A DNA stretch of 64,000 bases, taken from Methylovirgula sp. 4M-Z18 (GTDB lineage Bacteria; Pseudomonadota; Alphaproteobacteria; Rhizobiales; Beijerinckiaceae). The stretch's first letter is position 1. Each line of letters opens with the position of its first letter. Below, in pieces: positions 37,899-46,280 of the stretch. The stretch is taken from NCBI RefSeq assembly GCF_037890675.1, contig NZ_CP149574.1, positions 3,200,874 through 3,264,873 of the forward strand, given 5' to 3'. The position numbers and the translations under genes are program-made. The notes below the pieces were generated by a model that was not told the DNA's origin, made no database searches, and worked only from the letters and a program-made list of their open reading frames with translations.

Positions 37899-38420
37899 CT
37901 ACTTTGTCGGGTTGGGATCAGGCATCGTCATGTCGCCGTTCGACATGGAGGCGTGATCGTGCGTGCTGGTAACGGGCACCGGTGCGACCTGCGTCGGCGA
38001 TGCCGTTTCTGTGGGCAGGGGTTGGCCCAGAGCCAAATGCATCGCGACAATCTCCTGCTGCTGTTCGACGACGATTTCCTGCGCGATGCGCCTAAGCCGC
38101 TCGTTCCGGCCGTAGCGTAGCTCGGCGAGAGCCATATCGATGGCGCCTTGATGGTGGGGGATCATCATCGCCGCGAAATCGACATCGACGTCGCCGGTCG
38201 GCTTGACCTCCATTCCGGCCATCATCTTGTCCATCGCCGTGTTGTTCTCGGCGAGAAAGGGTGCCTCGGCAGCGATCGCGGCATGCGTCGGCTTTGCCGC
38301 CTGCGGCGTCTGAGGGTTCTGCGGCTGATCTTGCGCCCAACCGCAAAGCGGACTGATTGCGAAACCGAGCGAAGCGGCGAGCGCAAGAGAAGGCATTCGC
38401 AGCAGAAATGAAGGAGACAT
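37899..38420 (-). CDS. DUF305 periplasmic protein
   Basis: 173 residues. Signal peptide ending PLCGWAQ. DUF305 (ferritin-like helical bundle) with MDKMMAGM and the hallmark DFAAMMIPHHQGAIDMA. The C-terminal tail is rich in His, Met and Asp (STHDHASMSNGDMTMPDPN), suggesting copper or other metal binding. DUF305 genes often lie beside copper-handling genes. First gene of the operon and preceded by the putative ECF promoter. Confidence 0.88.
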   Translation of the reverse strand: MSPSFLLRMPSLALAASLGFAISPLCGWAQDQPQNPQTPQAAKPTHAAIAAEAPFLAENNTAMDKMMAGMEVKPTGDVDVDFAAMMIPHHQGAIDMALAELRYGRNERLRRIAQEIVVEQQQEIVAMHLALGQPLPTETASPTQVAPVPVTSTHDHASMSNGDMTMPDPNPTK

Positions 38421-38459
38421 GCGGTCCAGCTCCAGATGTCCAAAGGACGGCTATCGGAG

Positions 38460-38486
38460 TAGACGTCGGCGAAAGGGGATTATTCC
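38460..38486 (-). promoter_or_regulatory. Putative ECF sigma promoter (GGAATAA / GTCTACT)
   Basis: On the minus strand, GGAATAA (38486-38480), fifteen bases, then GTCTACT, about 40 bp upstream of the DUF305 start. Same boxes as at 14296 and 50583. Likely recognised by the ECF factor encoded two genes downstream. Confidence 0.5.
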
Positions 38487-39018
38487 ATCATCGCCGCGAA
38501 ATATTTTTCGCACGCAGCACAGGCCTTTCGCGAAAAGGCCGCGCGTGACCGGGGCATAGGAGGTAAGGCAAAGTAAAAGCACTGTCACCGCAATTCCGGC
38601 GCTGAAAATAAATTGGCGGCGCACCTTGTTTTGAACTCAATCAAAGCATATGTATGGAATTCGTTGATTTGGCCGAACTGGCTTCGCGGTGTCAGAGACC
38701 CGCCATATTCTCTCGAATTTTCGATAGCGACTGCGTGGCGCCGTTCTGGCGTAGCATGTCGCGCCATTCGAAGCTTGGAATGAACTCCGACGCTGGCCAC
38801 GGATGTACTGGCAGCTTGGGGATCCTTCCGAGTCGAATGGGAATGACGCGGGAGGGGCAGCCGCACGCTTTGTCATGACTTGCAATAATGATCGGCCTGA
38901 ACCGGTCGGAAGCAACCCATAGCATGTTGTCGCTCAACCATCGCAACCTCCGGCGCAGAGAAGAGCTTGTCAACCGACTGCCATCCTCCGCGGCTCGCAC
39001 CGAAACGGTGAGCCAACC
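38487..39018. other. 532-bp stretch with no convincing gene
   Basis: Holds one half-repeat at 38570-38598 (see separate entry). A 132-codon frame on the minus strand (38692-39090) overlaps the start of the DUF1488 gene and has no recognisable domain, ribosome site or partner; I leave it uncalled. No RNA gene seen. Confidence 0.5.
38570..38598. repeat. Half of the GCACTGTCACCGCAATTC palindrome family
   Basis: AAAGTAAAAGCACTGTCACCGCAATTCC matches the right half of the 73-bp elements at 43411 and 45706. The left half is absent, so this is a truncated copy. Confidence 0.6.
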
Positions 39019-39288
39019 ATGACGCTGGCCTTCCCTAATCCGAGCCGCAATTTCGATAAGGCGCGGAACGCGGTTTGTTTCTTCGGTCATGACGGCGTGT
39101 TCGAAATACGGTTCTTCGTCGAGGCTGCGGCACTCGCCGACCGAGGATCACGAGGAGTCCGGATGTCGGAATCGAAATGTCTTTCCGCTTTCGATACATT
39201 GTGCCCAACCATTCATGACGTCGCGCGCGTGGCCTATTCGCACGGCCGCCATAGTTGCTACACTCTCACCGCCTCCGATTTTCGGTAG
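39019..39288 (+). CDS. DUF1488 protein
   Basis: 89 residues, the usual size. Starts MTLAFPNPSRNFDKARNAV, continues CFFGHDGVFEIRFFVEAAAL and ends HGRHSCYTLTASDF, the three recognisable blocks of DUF1488. GGTGAG precedes the ATG. Function unknown. Eight bases separate it from the transglutaminase gene, so they share a transcript. Confidence 0.75.
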   Translation: MTLAFPNPSRNFDKARNAVCFFGHDGVFEIRFFVEAAALADRGSRGVRMSESKCLSAFDTLCPTIHDVARVAYSHGRHSCYTLTASDFR

Positions 39289-39295
39289 GCGGCCG

Positions 39296-40108
39296 ATGCT
39301 GATCCGCTACGGCTATGAAATCACCTTGACCTGCGAACAGCCGACGGCACTGGTATGCTTATTGTCGGCCCACGAGGATTATGCGGCCCATATCAGGGTC
39401 CCAGAGACGACCTTCACCGCACCGCACGTGCCCGTGTCGACCTATCGCGACCTGTTCGGCAATCGCTGCCGACGGCTTGTCGCGCCGCGGGGCGACCTGA
39501 TGATTTGGGGTGATGCCACGATCGAGGATGACGGCATGCCGGACCGGCTACTTCCAGAGGCTCGGGAAGTCCCTGTGCCGGCGCTGCCGGATGCGTGCCT
39601 CACCTATCTTATGGGTAGCCGCTATTGCGAGACGGACCGTCTCAGCCAGATTGCATGGGATATGTTCGGTAAGGTTCCGCCTGGCTGGGGTCGGGTGCAG
39701 GCAATCTGCGACTTCGTACACGGCCACATTCATTTTGATTATATGCAAGCCCGCTCGACGCGAACGGCTCTCGAGGTGTTCCATGAGCGCATCGGCGTCT
39801 GCCGCGACTTCGCGCATCTCGCGGTGGCGCTTTGTCGCTGCCTCAACATTCCCGCGCGCTATGTCAACGGCCATCTTGGCGATATTGGCGTGCCTGTCGT
39901 CGACCCGATGGACTTCAGCGCCTGGATAGAGGTCTTCCTCGACGGAGCATGGCACACGTTCGATCCGCGCAACAACGTCCCGCGCATTGGTCGGGTCGTG
40001 GTTGCGCATGGCCGCGACGCGGCCGATGTCCCTCTCATCAACTCGTTCGGCCCGCATGTCCTGAAGTCGTTTCGAGTCTGGACCTACGAGGTGCCGGCAT
40101 CATCATAG
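39296..40108 (+). CDS. Transglutaminase-like cysteine protease family protein
   Basis: 270 residues from ATG 39296. N-terminal beta domain of the bacterial transglutaminase N-terminal type (MLIRYGYEITLTCEQPTALV...), then the transglutaminase core with the catalytic Cys in RIGVCRDFAHLAVALCR, His in LDGAWHTFDPRNN and Asp in the same stretch. No signal peptide, so cytoplasmic. Such proteins often sit with circularly permuted ATP-grasp and alpha-E genes; those partners are not here. Confidence 0.85.
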   Translation: MLIRYGYEITLTCEQPTALVCLLSAHEDYAAHIRVPETTFTAPHVPVSTYRDLFGNRCRRLVAPRGDLMIWGDATIEDDGMPDRLLPEAREVPVPALPDACLTYLMGSRYCETDRLSQIAWDMFGKVPPGWGRVQAICDFVHGHIHFDYMQARSTRTALEVFHERIGVCRDFAHLAVALCRCLNIPARYVNGHLGDIGVPVVDPMDFSAWIEVFLDGAWHTFDPRNNVPRIGRVVVAHGRDAADVPLINSFGPHVLKSFRVWTYEVPASS

Positions 40109-40229
40109 CCACGGGTCCATCGCCACCATTCGGGCTTTTCTGGACAAGGCAAATTGACCGATCGGTTGCGGAGGCGATCGGCTCGGCATCGCGGTCCGTT
40201 ATTTCGAAATATCGCAGACGCCACAAAAT

Positions 40230-41132
40230 CTATTCCCACCGGCGGTGCGCCCACATCCACTGCTCGGGATATTCGCGCACCCACTCTTCAAAGAGCCGCT
40301 GAGTCTGTTGCGTTGCCTCATCGATGTCGGCATTTCGATCTTCGGTGTGGGGCACATCAAGGATTTCAGCTTCGATCCGAAAACGTACGCCTCGTGTTCG
40401 GATAACGCGAGCCGCGACCAGGAACGCGTCATTACTTCTGGCAAGCAATGCTGGAAAGGTCGTGGACGGTGCCAGTCGGTCGAAAAATGGGACAAGAAGC
40501 CCATTGCGATCGCGCAAATCCGCGAGCATTGCAATGGCGCCGCCGCTGCGCACGATACGCATCAGTTTTCCGCCTATGTCCGCCCCCTTGGCGAAAAGGC
40601 CACGCGGATAGCGGTCTCGGCGTGTGAGCGCGATATAATTGTCAACCTGCGGATTCTTCATGCGTTGGTAGACGCCGGCAACCGTTATACCGTGCGTAAC
40701 GGTCGGAACGACGACGAGTTCCCAATTGCCAGTATGGAGTGAGACAAAAACGATGCCTTTGTCGCTTGCCTTCATCGTCTCGATCAACGGGCCGCTCGCA
40801 TCTTCGATCCGTCCAGCCTTGACGATACGGTTCACCATCAGGCTTTCTGCGAATGTTCGCCCCAAATGCATCCACATGAGACGGGTCAGCGCGTCGATTT
40901 CGACAGCGCTTTTCGCGGGGTATGCCGCGGCCAGATGCCGCGATGCGCGTTCGTGACGATGCAGTTGCGGTGCGATCAGCCACCACAACGAGCCCATGGC
41001 CCAGGAGCCAAAATCAAGCGGCAAGACATGCAACAAGCCGACGAGGCTACGGAGCAGAAGATATTCGGCGGCGTGTTTCGTCTTACGCCAACCGCGTCCG
41101 GTCCCTGACTTGCTCACGTGTGGTCCGCCCAA
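40230..41132 (-). CDS. Lysophospholipid/lipid A acyltransferase (HtrB/LpxL family)
   Basis: 300 residues from a TTG; the GTG at 41117 with GGGCGGA upstream is an alternative start. One N-terminal membrane helix (EYLLLRSLVGLLHVLPLDFG), catalytic HTGNWE (HX4D/E) at about residue 135, and conserved DLRDRNGLLVPFF and CEWVREYPEQWMWAHRRW-like end. Transfers an acyl chain to lipid A or a related lipid at the inner membrane. Sequence alone does not separate LpxL-type from ornithine-lipid or other acyltransferases. Solitary gene. Confidence 0.85.
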   Translation of the reverse strand: MGGPHVSKSGTGRGWRKTKHAAEYLLLRSLVGLLHVLPLDFGSWAMGSLWWLIAPQLHRHERASRHLAAAYPAKSAVEIDALTRLMWMHLGRTFAESLMVNRIVKAGRIEDASGPLIETMKASDKGIVFVSLHTGNWELVVVPTVTHGITVAGVYQRMKNPQVDNYIALTRRDRYPRGLFAKGADIGGKLMRIVRSGGAIAMLADLRDRNGLLVPFFDRLAPSTTFPALLARSNDAFLVAARVIRTRGVRFRIEAEILDVPHTEDRNADIDEATQQTQRLFEEWVREYPEQWMWAHRRWE

Positions 41133-41345
41133 CTAGTTCGCCATAGCGGCGACAATGCCGCTGGCACGATTGGGCGTCCCGACGCGACGCGAAAACGATC
41201 CGCGACGATGCGACCACGCAACCCTACTCGATCCCTTAGCAGTTTTCGTTTGCGCGCCGCAACGCATATCCTGATTTGCGCGGCACATGGCCTCGCTCGC
41301 AAAAAATCGCCGGCAACAAAAGCAGGAAAGATCAAGATTCTCGTT

Positions 41346-41627
41346 CTATACAGGTGCCTTCGCGACAGGCCGTGTGTTGGGGCCGCCGCGCTTCGTGGCG
41401 GCATCGCGCGGCTTCGGGGCCGGGAGGAGGCCTTCACGTTGGGCCTGTTTGCGCGCGAGCTTGCGCGCACGGCGCACCGCTTCGGCCTTCTCACGAGTTT
41501 TCTTCTCCGAGGGCTTCTCGTAAGCTCTACGGCGCTTCATCTCGCGAAAAACGCCCTCCCGCTGCAGTTTTTTCTTCAGCACCCGTAAGGCTTGTTCGAC
41601 GTTGTTATCTCGTACCAGCACTTGCAA
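41346..41627 (-). CDS. rpsU: Small ribosomal subunit protein bS21
   Basis: 93 residues. Starts [25 protein letters not shown], contains [17 protein letters not shown] and an Arg/Lys-rich helix, with an alphaproteobacterial C-terminal extension ([17 protein letters not shown]). Binds the 30S platform near the anti-Shine-Dalgarno. Rhizobiales often carry two or more rpsU copies; this could be a paralogue. Confidence 0.92.
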   Translation of the reverse strand: MQVLVRDNNVEQALRVLKKKLQREGVFREMKRRRAYEKPSEKKTREKAEAVRRARKLARKQAQREGLLPAPKPRDAATKRGGPNTRPVAKAPV

Positions 41628-41779
41628 AGAACAGTCTCCTTGTGAAGTTGAATGGAAAGTGAAGTTGAATGGAAAATCGACGCAGGCTTGTTCATGCGCC
41701 CTGCTTCAACGGGCAAAGCATATGTGTTCGAAGCGTCGCTTAAGGTGATCCGGGCCCGATCCGCGAAGAGATCGTCCCA

Positions 41780-42265
41780 TCACGCCATGGATATCTCATG
41801 TTCCTCGACGGCCCGCTCGTGCCGCTCGCTCGTGCTCTTGATGCGATAGGCCGGTTCCGCCTTCTCCGTGGGGAGGATCTTGACGACTTCATACACCCCA
41901 CTTGGGCGTTTCAGCCCAGGATGTTGGAAAACGACCGTATCGCCCAACTTGAATTTGTGCGACCTCGAAAGAGGTTCGCGGGAGGCCGAAAACGAGCCGC
42001 GGCCGGCATCATTGCTATGAGCGGATGTTCTGGGCAGGGGATAGCCTTCACTCTCGTAGAGAGAACGGATGGCATCGCCCGTATATTCAAAATTTTCTAC
42101 ATGGATGGATATGCTGTTCAGCTTGGCTCCGTATTCTTCCATTGCAAATTGCACAGCAAGAGAAAGGCTCTCAAATCGACGATATTTTATAGGAGTTCTT
42201 ATCCACCCAACCGTTTTTGATTTTGAAAATATCTCTGCGGGAGCGGAAAAATTTAAGATCGACAT
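41780..42265 (-). CDS. Unassigned soluble protein, 161 aa
   Basis: Two parts: an N-terminal alpha-beta segment (IRTPIKYRRFESLSLAVQFAMEEYGAKLNSISIHVENFEYTGDAIRSLY) and a C-terminal small beta-barrel-like segment (KLGDTVVFQHPGLKRPSGVYEVVKILPTEKAEPAYRIKS) joined by a Ser/Arg-rich linker. The second part resembles short KOW/tudor-type domains, but I do not recognise a family. Its composition is somewhat richer in A+T than the neighbours. No operon partner. Confidence 0.6.
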   Translation of the reverse strand: MSILNFSAPAEIFSKSKTVGWIRTPIKYRRFESLSLAVQFAMEEYGAKLNSISIHVENFEYTGDAIRSLYESEGYPLPRTSAHSNDAGRGSFSASREPLSRSHKFKLGDTVVFQHPGLKRPSGVYEVVKILPTEKAEPAYRIKSTSERHERAVEEHEISMA

Positions 42266-42371
42266 GAATTAAACTATCACGACATTCACGCAATGTCATG
42301 TTTTATTCCACACTGGGCCAATTCGACAGGCAGATCAACAACCTTCGTGCGGCAAGCCCTGGTCATCGGAC

Positions 42372-43223
42372 CTACAGTCGGCTGAGCAATTCCGCCTTTT
42401 TGGCCTCGAATTCCTGATCCGTGAGAATGCCTTTGGCGTGCAGGGCCGCGAGGCGTTCGATCTTGTCGAAGATGTCCTCGTCCGACCGAATTGCCGCAGG
42501 TGTCGGACGTGCCGCTTGTTGCGGCGCAACGGGTTCCGGAGCGGGCGATGCGAAGATCGACGGCGCCGCCGGGGCGGCGGCAGGTGCGGGTGCCGGCGTC
42601 TCCGCCGGTTCCTCGCCGCCCGGCCGGACCACATTCAGTTCCGAAATTTTCACCAGCCCATATTGCGAGGTAAAGCTCAGCGACTGGTCGCCGCTTTGCT
42701 GCTGTGAGAACCCACCAATTCTGTGGTCCTTCGTGTCATAGACCGTCACCCGGCCACCGAGATCGATCGCCAGCCGCCGGGCGTCCGGGAAAAAGGCATA
42801 GCGCAGGTTATTCTGCGCCCCGGTCGAGGCCGGATTCCCGAGTTCTTCGGGCCACCAGTTGCCAGCCGATAGTGCGCCAGGCACGAACAGGCTGACGCCG
42901 CCACCCTGACCTTGATATTGGGACTGGGACTGGTGCGACGTCTGCGGGCCCGGCAAATCCATCCCGCGCACCAAGGCCGCAAGCTCGGAACACATCCCGG
43001 CCACGTTCGCCTTCAGCGCATTGTTGAACATGTCGCCGATCATGATCATGCCGCCCTGCGACCATTGCCCCATCCCACCGAGATCGGGATGGTTGAACTG
43101 CGCCTGTGTCGCCTGCCCGGCGATCATCGCCATCAGAAGGTGTTCCACCGCGCCGAGGCTGACCCCATATCGCTCTGCAATCGCGCCCAGGGTCCGTCGG
43201 CCCTCTTCACTGAGCTGTCTCAT
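42372..43223 (-). CDS. SHOCT-domain protein
   Basis: 283 residues from ATG 43223 (AAAGGCG upstream); longer frames lack a ribosome site. An N-terminal helical block (LSEEGRRTLGAIAERYGVSLGAVEHLLMAMIAG) resembles a small DNA- or protein-binding motif. A middle segment (LFVPGALSAGNWWPEELGNPASTG...RRLAIDLGGRVTVYDTKDHRIGGFSQQQ) is unassigned. A Pro/Ala linker leads to a C-terminal SHOCT domain (DKIERLAALHAKGILTDQEFEAKKAELLSRL). SHOCT motifs mediate oligomerisation. Confidence 0.75.
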   Translation of the reverse strand: MRQLSEEGRRTLGAIAERYGVSLGAVEHLLMAMIAGQATQAQFNHPDLGGMGQWSQGGMIMIGDMFNNALKANVAGMCSELAALVRGMDLPGPQTSHQSQSQYQGQGGGVSLFVPGALSAGNWWPEELGNPASTGAQNNLRYAFFPDARRLAIDLGGRVTVYDTKDHRIGGFSQQQSGDQSLSFTSQYGLVKISELNVVRPGGEEPAETPAPAPAAAPAAPSIFASPAPEPVAPQQAARPTPAAIRSDEDIFDKIERLAALHAKGILTDQEFEAKKAELLSRL

Positions 43224-43410
43224 CGTGATCGCCTTTGCCTGAGGAAGATTGCGGGCACGCCGCATCACGCCGGCGCATCCATTGCAAGTGATCTAGCACG
43301 CGCCCTTGCAAGTTGACAGGGGCCTGTAGGTCGATCCACCCCGGCACCTGTGCTTGGCATGCCTCTCGTTTCCGGTCTCTCGTCGGCTCAGGCGCTCACG
43401 AGCCTCCCGA

Positions 43411-43483
43411 AATTGCGGTAACAATGCACTTCATTGCCGCACCTGCTTGTTCGCTTTGAGTAAAATGCACTGTCACCGCAATT
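43411..43483. repeat. 73-bp palindromic repeat, copy A (3' side of ABC operon)
   Basis: AATTGCGGTAACAATGCACT at the left end is inverted at the right end (GCACTGTCACCGCAATT), with loop ATTGCCGCACCTGCTTGTTCG. It is the same length as copy B at 45706-45778 and matches it at 62 of 73 positions by my count, in the same orientation. The two bracket the ABC-2 operon. The half-site is shared with the transposase relicts at 25024 and 28818. Confidence 0.8.
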
Positions 43484-44213
43484 CTAAGTGAGAAGTCAGC
43501 AATTCGATCAACTTGCCCTCAAAGGTGTCGAGATCGGCGCCGAGGTCCTGCGCGGGACCGGAGAAGACCAGCTTGCCGGTGGCGATCACGCTGATTTGCG
43601 TGCACAAAGTTCGAATCTCCTGCGCGTCGTGGCTGCTGAGGAAAGTCGTCACCCCCTCGCGGGAGGCAAGATCCCGCAGCAGCCGCCAGGTCTCTCGTTT
43701 GGCCGGCAGGTCGAGCCCGCGCGTCGGCTCATCCAGGAACAGCACCTTGGGATTGCCCAGGAGGGCGCGGGCGATCTCGACGCGGCGCTTCATGCCGGTG
43801 CTGTAGGTTCCGATCAACTTGCCGCGAAAGTGCTCCGCCAGCCCCACATTGCTCAGGCATTGCTCGACCGTGTCCCGGACATTGGCAAGGCCGCGAATGC
43901 GGGCGAAATAGGTGAGATATTCGCGGGCCGTCCAGTCCGACTGGCTTTCACTCGTCTCGTCGCTGACGAGGCCGATGAGTTTGCGCACGGCAAGCGGCTC
44001 TTCAGTGATGTCGTGACCCAACAGTTTCGCGCTGCCCTTCGTCGGCGGCAACAGAGTGGTCAGCATCCGGATTGTGGTGGTCTTACCTGCGCCGTTGAGG
44101 CCAAGGAAGCCGTAAAGTTGCCCCTTGGCAACCTTGAGACTGATCTCGTCGACCGCCACCAGGGAGCCGAAGCGGCGTGTGAGGCCCATGGTCTCAACGG
44201 CGAGTTCGCTCAT
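43473..44213 (-). CDS. ABC transporter ATP-binding subunit
   Basis: 246 residues from ATG 44213. Walker A GLNGAGKTTTIRML, Walker B VLFLDEPTRGLD and the switch His in SSHDAQE are intact; the signature reads YSTGMKRRVEIARAL. No fused permease. The last codons (Glu-Leu-Arg-stop, sequence GAATTGCGGTGA) are inside the palindromic repeat at 43411-43483, so the C-terminus is partly made by the repeat. Coupled (ATGA) to the permease gene. Confidence 0.9.
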   Translation of the reverse strand: MSELAVETMGLTRRFGSLVAVDEISLKVAKGQLYGFLGLNGAGKTTTIRMLTTLLPPTKGSAKLLGHDITEEPLAVRKLIGLVSDETSESQSDWTAREYLTYFARIRGLANVRDTVEQCLSNVGLAEHFRGKLIGTYSTGMKRRVEIARALLGNPKVLFLDEPTRGLDLPAKRETWRLLRDLASREGVTTFLSSHDAQEIRTLCTQISVIATGKLVFSGPAQDLGADLDTFEGKLIELLTSHLELR

Positions 44214-45673
44214 CGGGTCCGCCTCCAGCGGGTAAGGATCGCAAACAGGCACAGAAGCGGGAAGACGGCGCCGGCCACCGCCATTTCGGCAAGGGCGTTC
44301 GGCACATGTGCCTCCACGGCGGCTCTCGCATTCAGTGTCGTGGCCTGCGAGTTGCCCTCCACCGCATAGGTGGCGCTGACATCGATCGGGTAGCGCACGC
44401 CGCCAATGTCCCATGGGCTCTTGGGCGTTAATTGGACAGGTAAGCGTGCGACCCAGCCTGTTTCGACATGATGCCCATCCGCATCCGCGGGTCCGATGCC
44501 CGGAGGATAGGTCCTCGTTTCCAGATGATACAGGATGTCGGCCGAGGCCACCGGCACAACTTGGACATCAAGGCCGTTCTGGCCGGTGACATGGACATCG
44601 AGCTGCGTCAGATGCTGCTTGCTGTCGACTGGAAGGAACAGCAGGAGATCCTGACTGGTGACCCGGTCGGTCGGGAGCGAAGGCCATATGTCCCGGTTGA
44701 GAAGGGTATCGCAGCAGGTCGTGGGAGCAGGCGCATGCGGATCAACCAAGGCGAGCTGTCCGCCGCCGCGCAGGAAAAGACCGGGTATGGCGGGGGCGTC
44801 GTTGCTCGGTGGCGCATCCTTGTCGTAATTCGTGTCGCCCAGCAGAGGCGGGATCAGTACGAAGGCTGCCAGTGACAGCGCGATCGCGATGCGTTGGCCA
44901 GGTGAGGCTTCCCAGGATTCGACGCCCTGCGCGCGGAGGAATATCCATGCCGCCAGGGCGAAGGCCCCCGCCACGATCAGGAACAGGCAAACCCAGGTCA
45001 TGGTCGTGGTTGCGGCAACGGCATTGGTGGCGAGCGTGAAACCCAGCCCATTCTTCAGGAGGACCAGCGGGCTGATCAGCGCCACGTGGCCCGTAGCGGT
45101 TGCACCATAGCCGCGAGTGACCAGCAGTTCCTGCAGGGGCACCAACACGGCATACACCAGCATGACGCCAACGCCTGTGGCAACGGGCGGCGCGACGCTG
45201 CGCCCGATGAATAGCACGCCGATAAGGGTGCCGACGGCAATGCAGACCAGCAGAATTCCCGGCGTCCAGATCAAGAGCCTGCCGAGCAGGAAGGGCATGC
45301 CGACATTGGCCACATAGACGGCCGCAAGTGGCGCAACGGCGATATAATAGGCGCAGGCGAGCGTCAGGATGACGAGAATCTTTGCAACGAACCAGTCCCG
45401 TCGGTCGACCGGTGCGGTAAAAACGCTTTCAACGAAGCGGTTGGCGCGCGGGCTGGCGATGACGCCGGCTGCCAGCGGCAGGAAGCAGATCGGTGCCAGG
45501 AAATAGCCGATGACGCCATAGCCATCGAGCCAGCTGTCCTGCGTGGCCACGGCCGAGAGGCCGCCGAGGCCAAAAAGCACGATAGCCGCACCCGCCCAGG
45601 CGAAACGACCGCGCATCACGGCCCGAAGCTCCTCCCTATAGAGCGTGAGCATGCCGCTCCTGTCTCCTTTCAT
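44210..45673 (-). CDS. ABC-2 type permease with large extracytoplasmic domain
   Basis: 487 residues (ATG 45673; ATG 45652 is an alternative). Six or more helices in the first 300 residues (AWAGAAIVLFGLGGLSAVA, GYFLAPICFLPLAAGVIA, VIILVTLACAYYIAVAPLAAV-like, GILLVCIAVGTLIGVLFI, VATGVGVMLVYAVLVPL), then a periplasmic domain of about 150 residues, and a final helix (ALAEMAVAGAVFPLLCLFAIL). Partner of the ATPase. Substrate unknown. Confidence 0.82.
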   Translation of the reverse strand: MKGDRSGMLTLYREELRAVMRGRFAWAGAAIVLFGLGGLSAVATQDSWLDGYGVIGYFLAPICFLPLAAGVIASPRANRFVESVFTAPVDRRDWFVAKILVILTLACAYYIAVAPLAAVYVANVGMPFLLGRLLIWTPGILLVCIAVGTLIGVLFIGRSVAPPVATGVGVMLVYAVLVPLQELLVTRGYGATATGHVALISPLVLLKNGLGFTLATNAVAATTTMTWVCLFLIVAGAFALAAWIFLRAQGVESWEASPGQRIAIALSLAAFVLIPPLLGDTNYDKDAPPSNDAPAIPGLFLRGGGQLALVDPHAPAPTTCCDTLLNRDIWPSLPTDRVTSQDLLLFLPVDSKQHLTQLDVHVTGQNGLDVQVVPVASADILYHLETRTYPPGIGPADADGHHVETGWVARLPVQLTPKSPWDIGGVRYPIDVSATYAVEGNSQATTLNARAAVEAHVPNALAEMAVAGAVFPLLCLFAILTRWRRTR

Positions 45674-45705
45674 CGTGTGAAAGGGATTCCGCCACCGAAA
45701 CTACA

Positions 45706-45778
45706 AATTACGGTGACAGTGCACTTCGTTGCCGCACCTGCCTGTCCGCTTTAAAGTAAATGCACTGTCACCGTAATT
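45706..45778. repeat. 73-bp palindromic repeat, copy B (5' side of ABC operon)
   Basis: Begins AATTACGGTGACAGTGCACT and ends GCACTGTCACCGTAATT. It is the same length as copy A and starts 33 bp upstream of the permease start. Confidence 0.82.
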
Positions 45779-45785
45779 CCATCAC

Positions 45786-46280
45786 TTAGTTGGTTGGCTC
45801 TTCGTAGATGCCGATGATCAGGAGCCATGCACCCGAAATGAGGAAGGCGAACAAAACAATGGTTGCAACAGCGGCGATGTAAAGTCCTTCGGTATGTCCG
45901 AGAATAAGTAAAACTGCGCCCACAACTTCAACGAGGTAACATATTGTGCCGCCCGCAAGCCGCGGCGTGGTCAACCCAATGGAACTCATCCCCGCTCTGA
46001 GCGCGACAACATAACCTCTGACAAATATGATCGTTGCGACAAGCCAAAGGAAAAACCATTCCAAGCCAAGTGCGATAAGATATTGCTTTCCCAAAAGCGC
46101 AAAGCCGCATGCCATGAAAATCGCGCTGAAGCCCGAGAGCATATTGATTGCCCGGTTCTTATGCGTCGTGTTTCGGACAATGCCTTCGGGATTGATCGAC
46201 ATTGCGACAAAGATCAACCCTGCAAGCGCCGCCGCGCCGCCGCCCACCATGACAAAAAAGTTATTCCATTGATCCAACAT
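45786..46280 (-). CDS. Small multi-TM protein
   Basis: 164 residues from ATG 46280 (GGGGAATATTCT upstream); longer frames have no membrane or ribosome-site support. Five hydrophobic helices (FFVMVGGGAAALAGLIFVAMS, MLSGFSAIFMACGFALLG, WFFLWLVATIIFVRGYVVA, ICYLVEVVGAVLLILG, IAAVATIVLFAFLISGAWLLII). No conserved catalytic or transporter signature. It starts in a lower-GC stretch and stops just after the palindromic repeat. Function unknown. Confidence 0.65.
   Translation of the reverse strand: MLDQWNNFFVMVGGGAAALAGLIFVAMSINPEGIVRNTTHKNRAINMLSGFSAIFMACGFALLGKQYLIALGLEWFFLWLVATIIFVRGYVVALRAGMSSIGLTTPRLAGGTICYLVEVVGAVLLILGHTEGLYIAAVATIVLFAFLISGAWLLIIGIYEEPTN

Noticed and set aside
38692-39090. 132-codon minus-strand frame
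   Set aside because: It overlaps the DUF1488 start by 72 bp and has no ribosome site or known domain; a gene cannot be excluded but is not supported.
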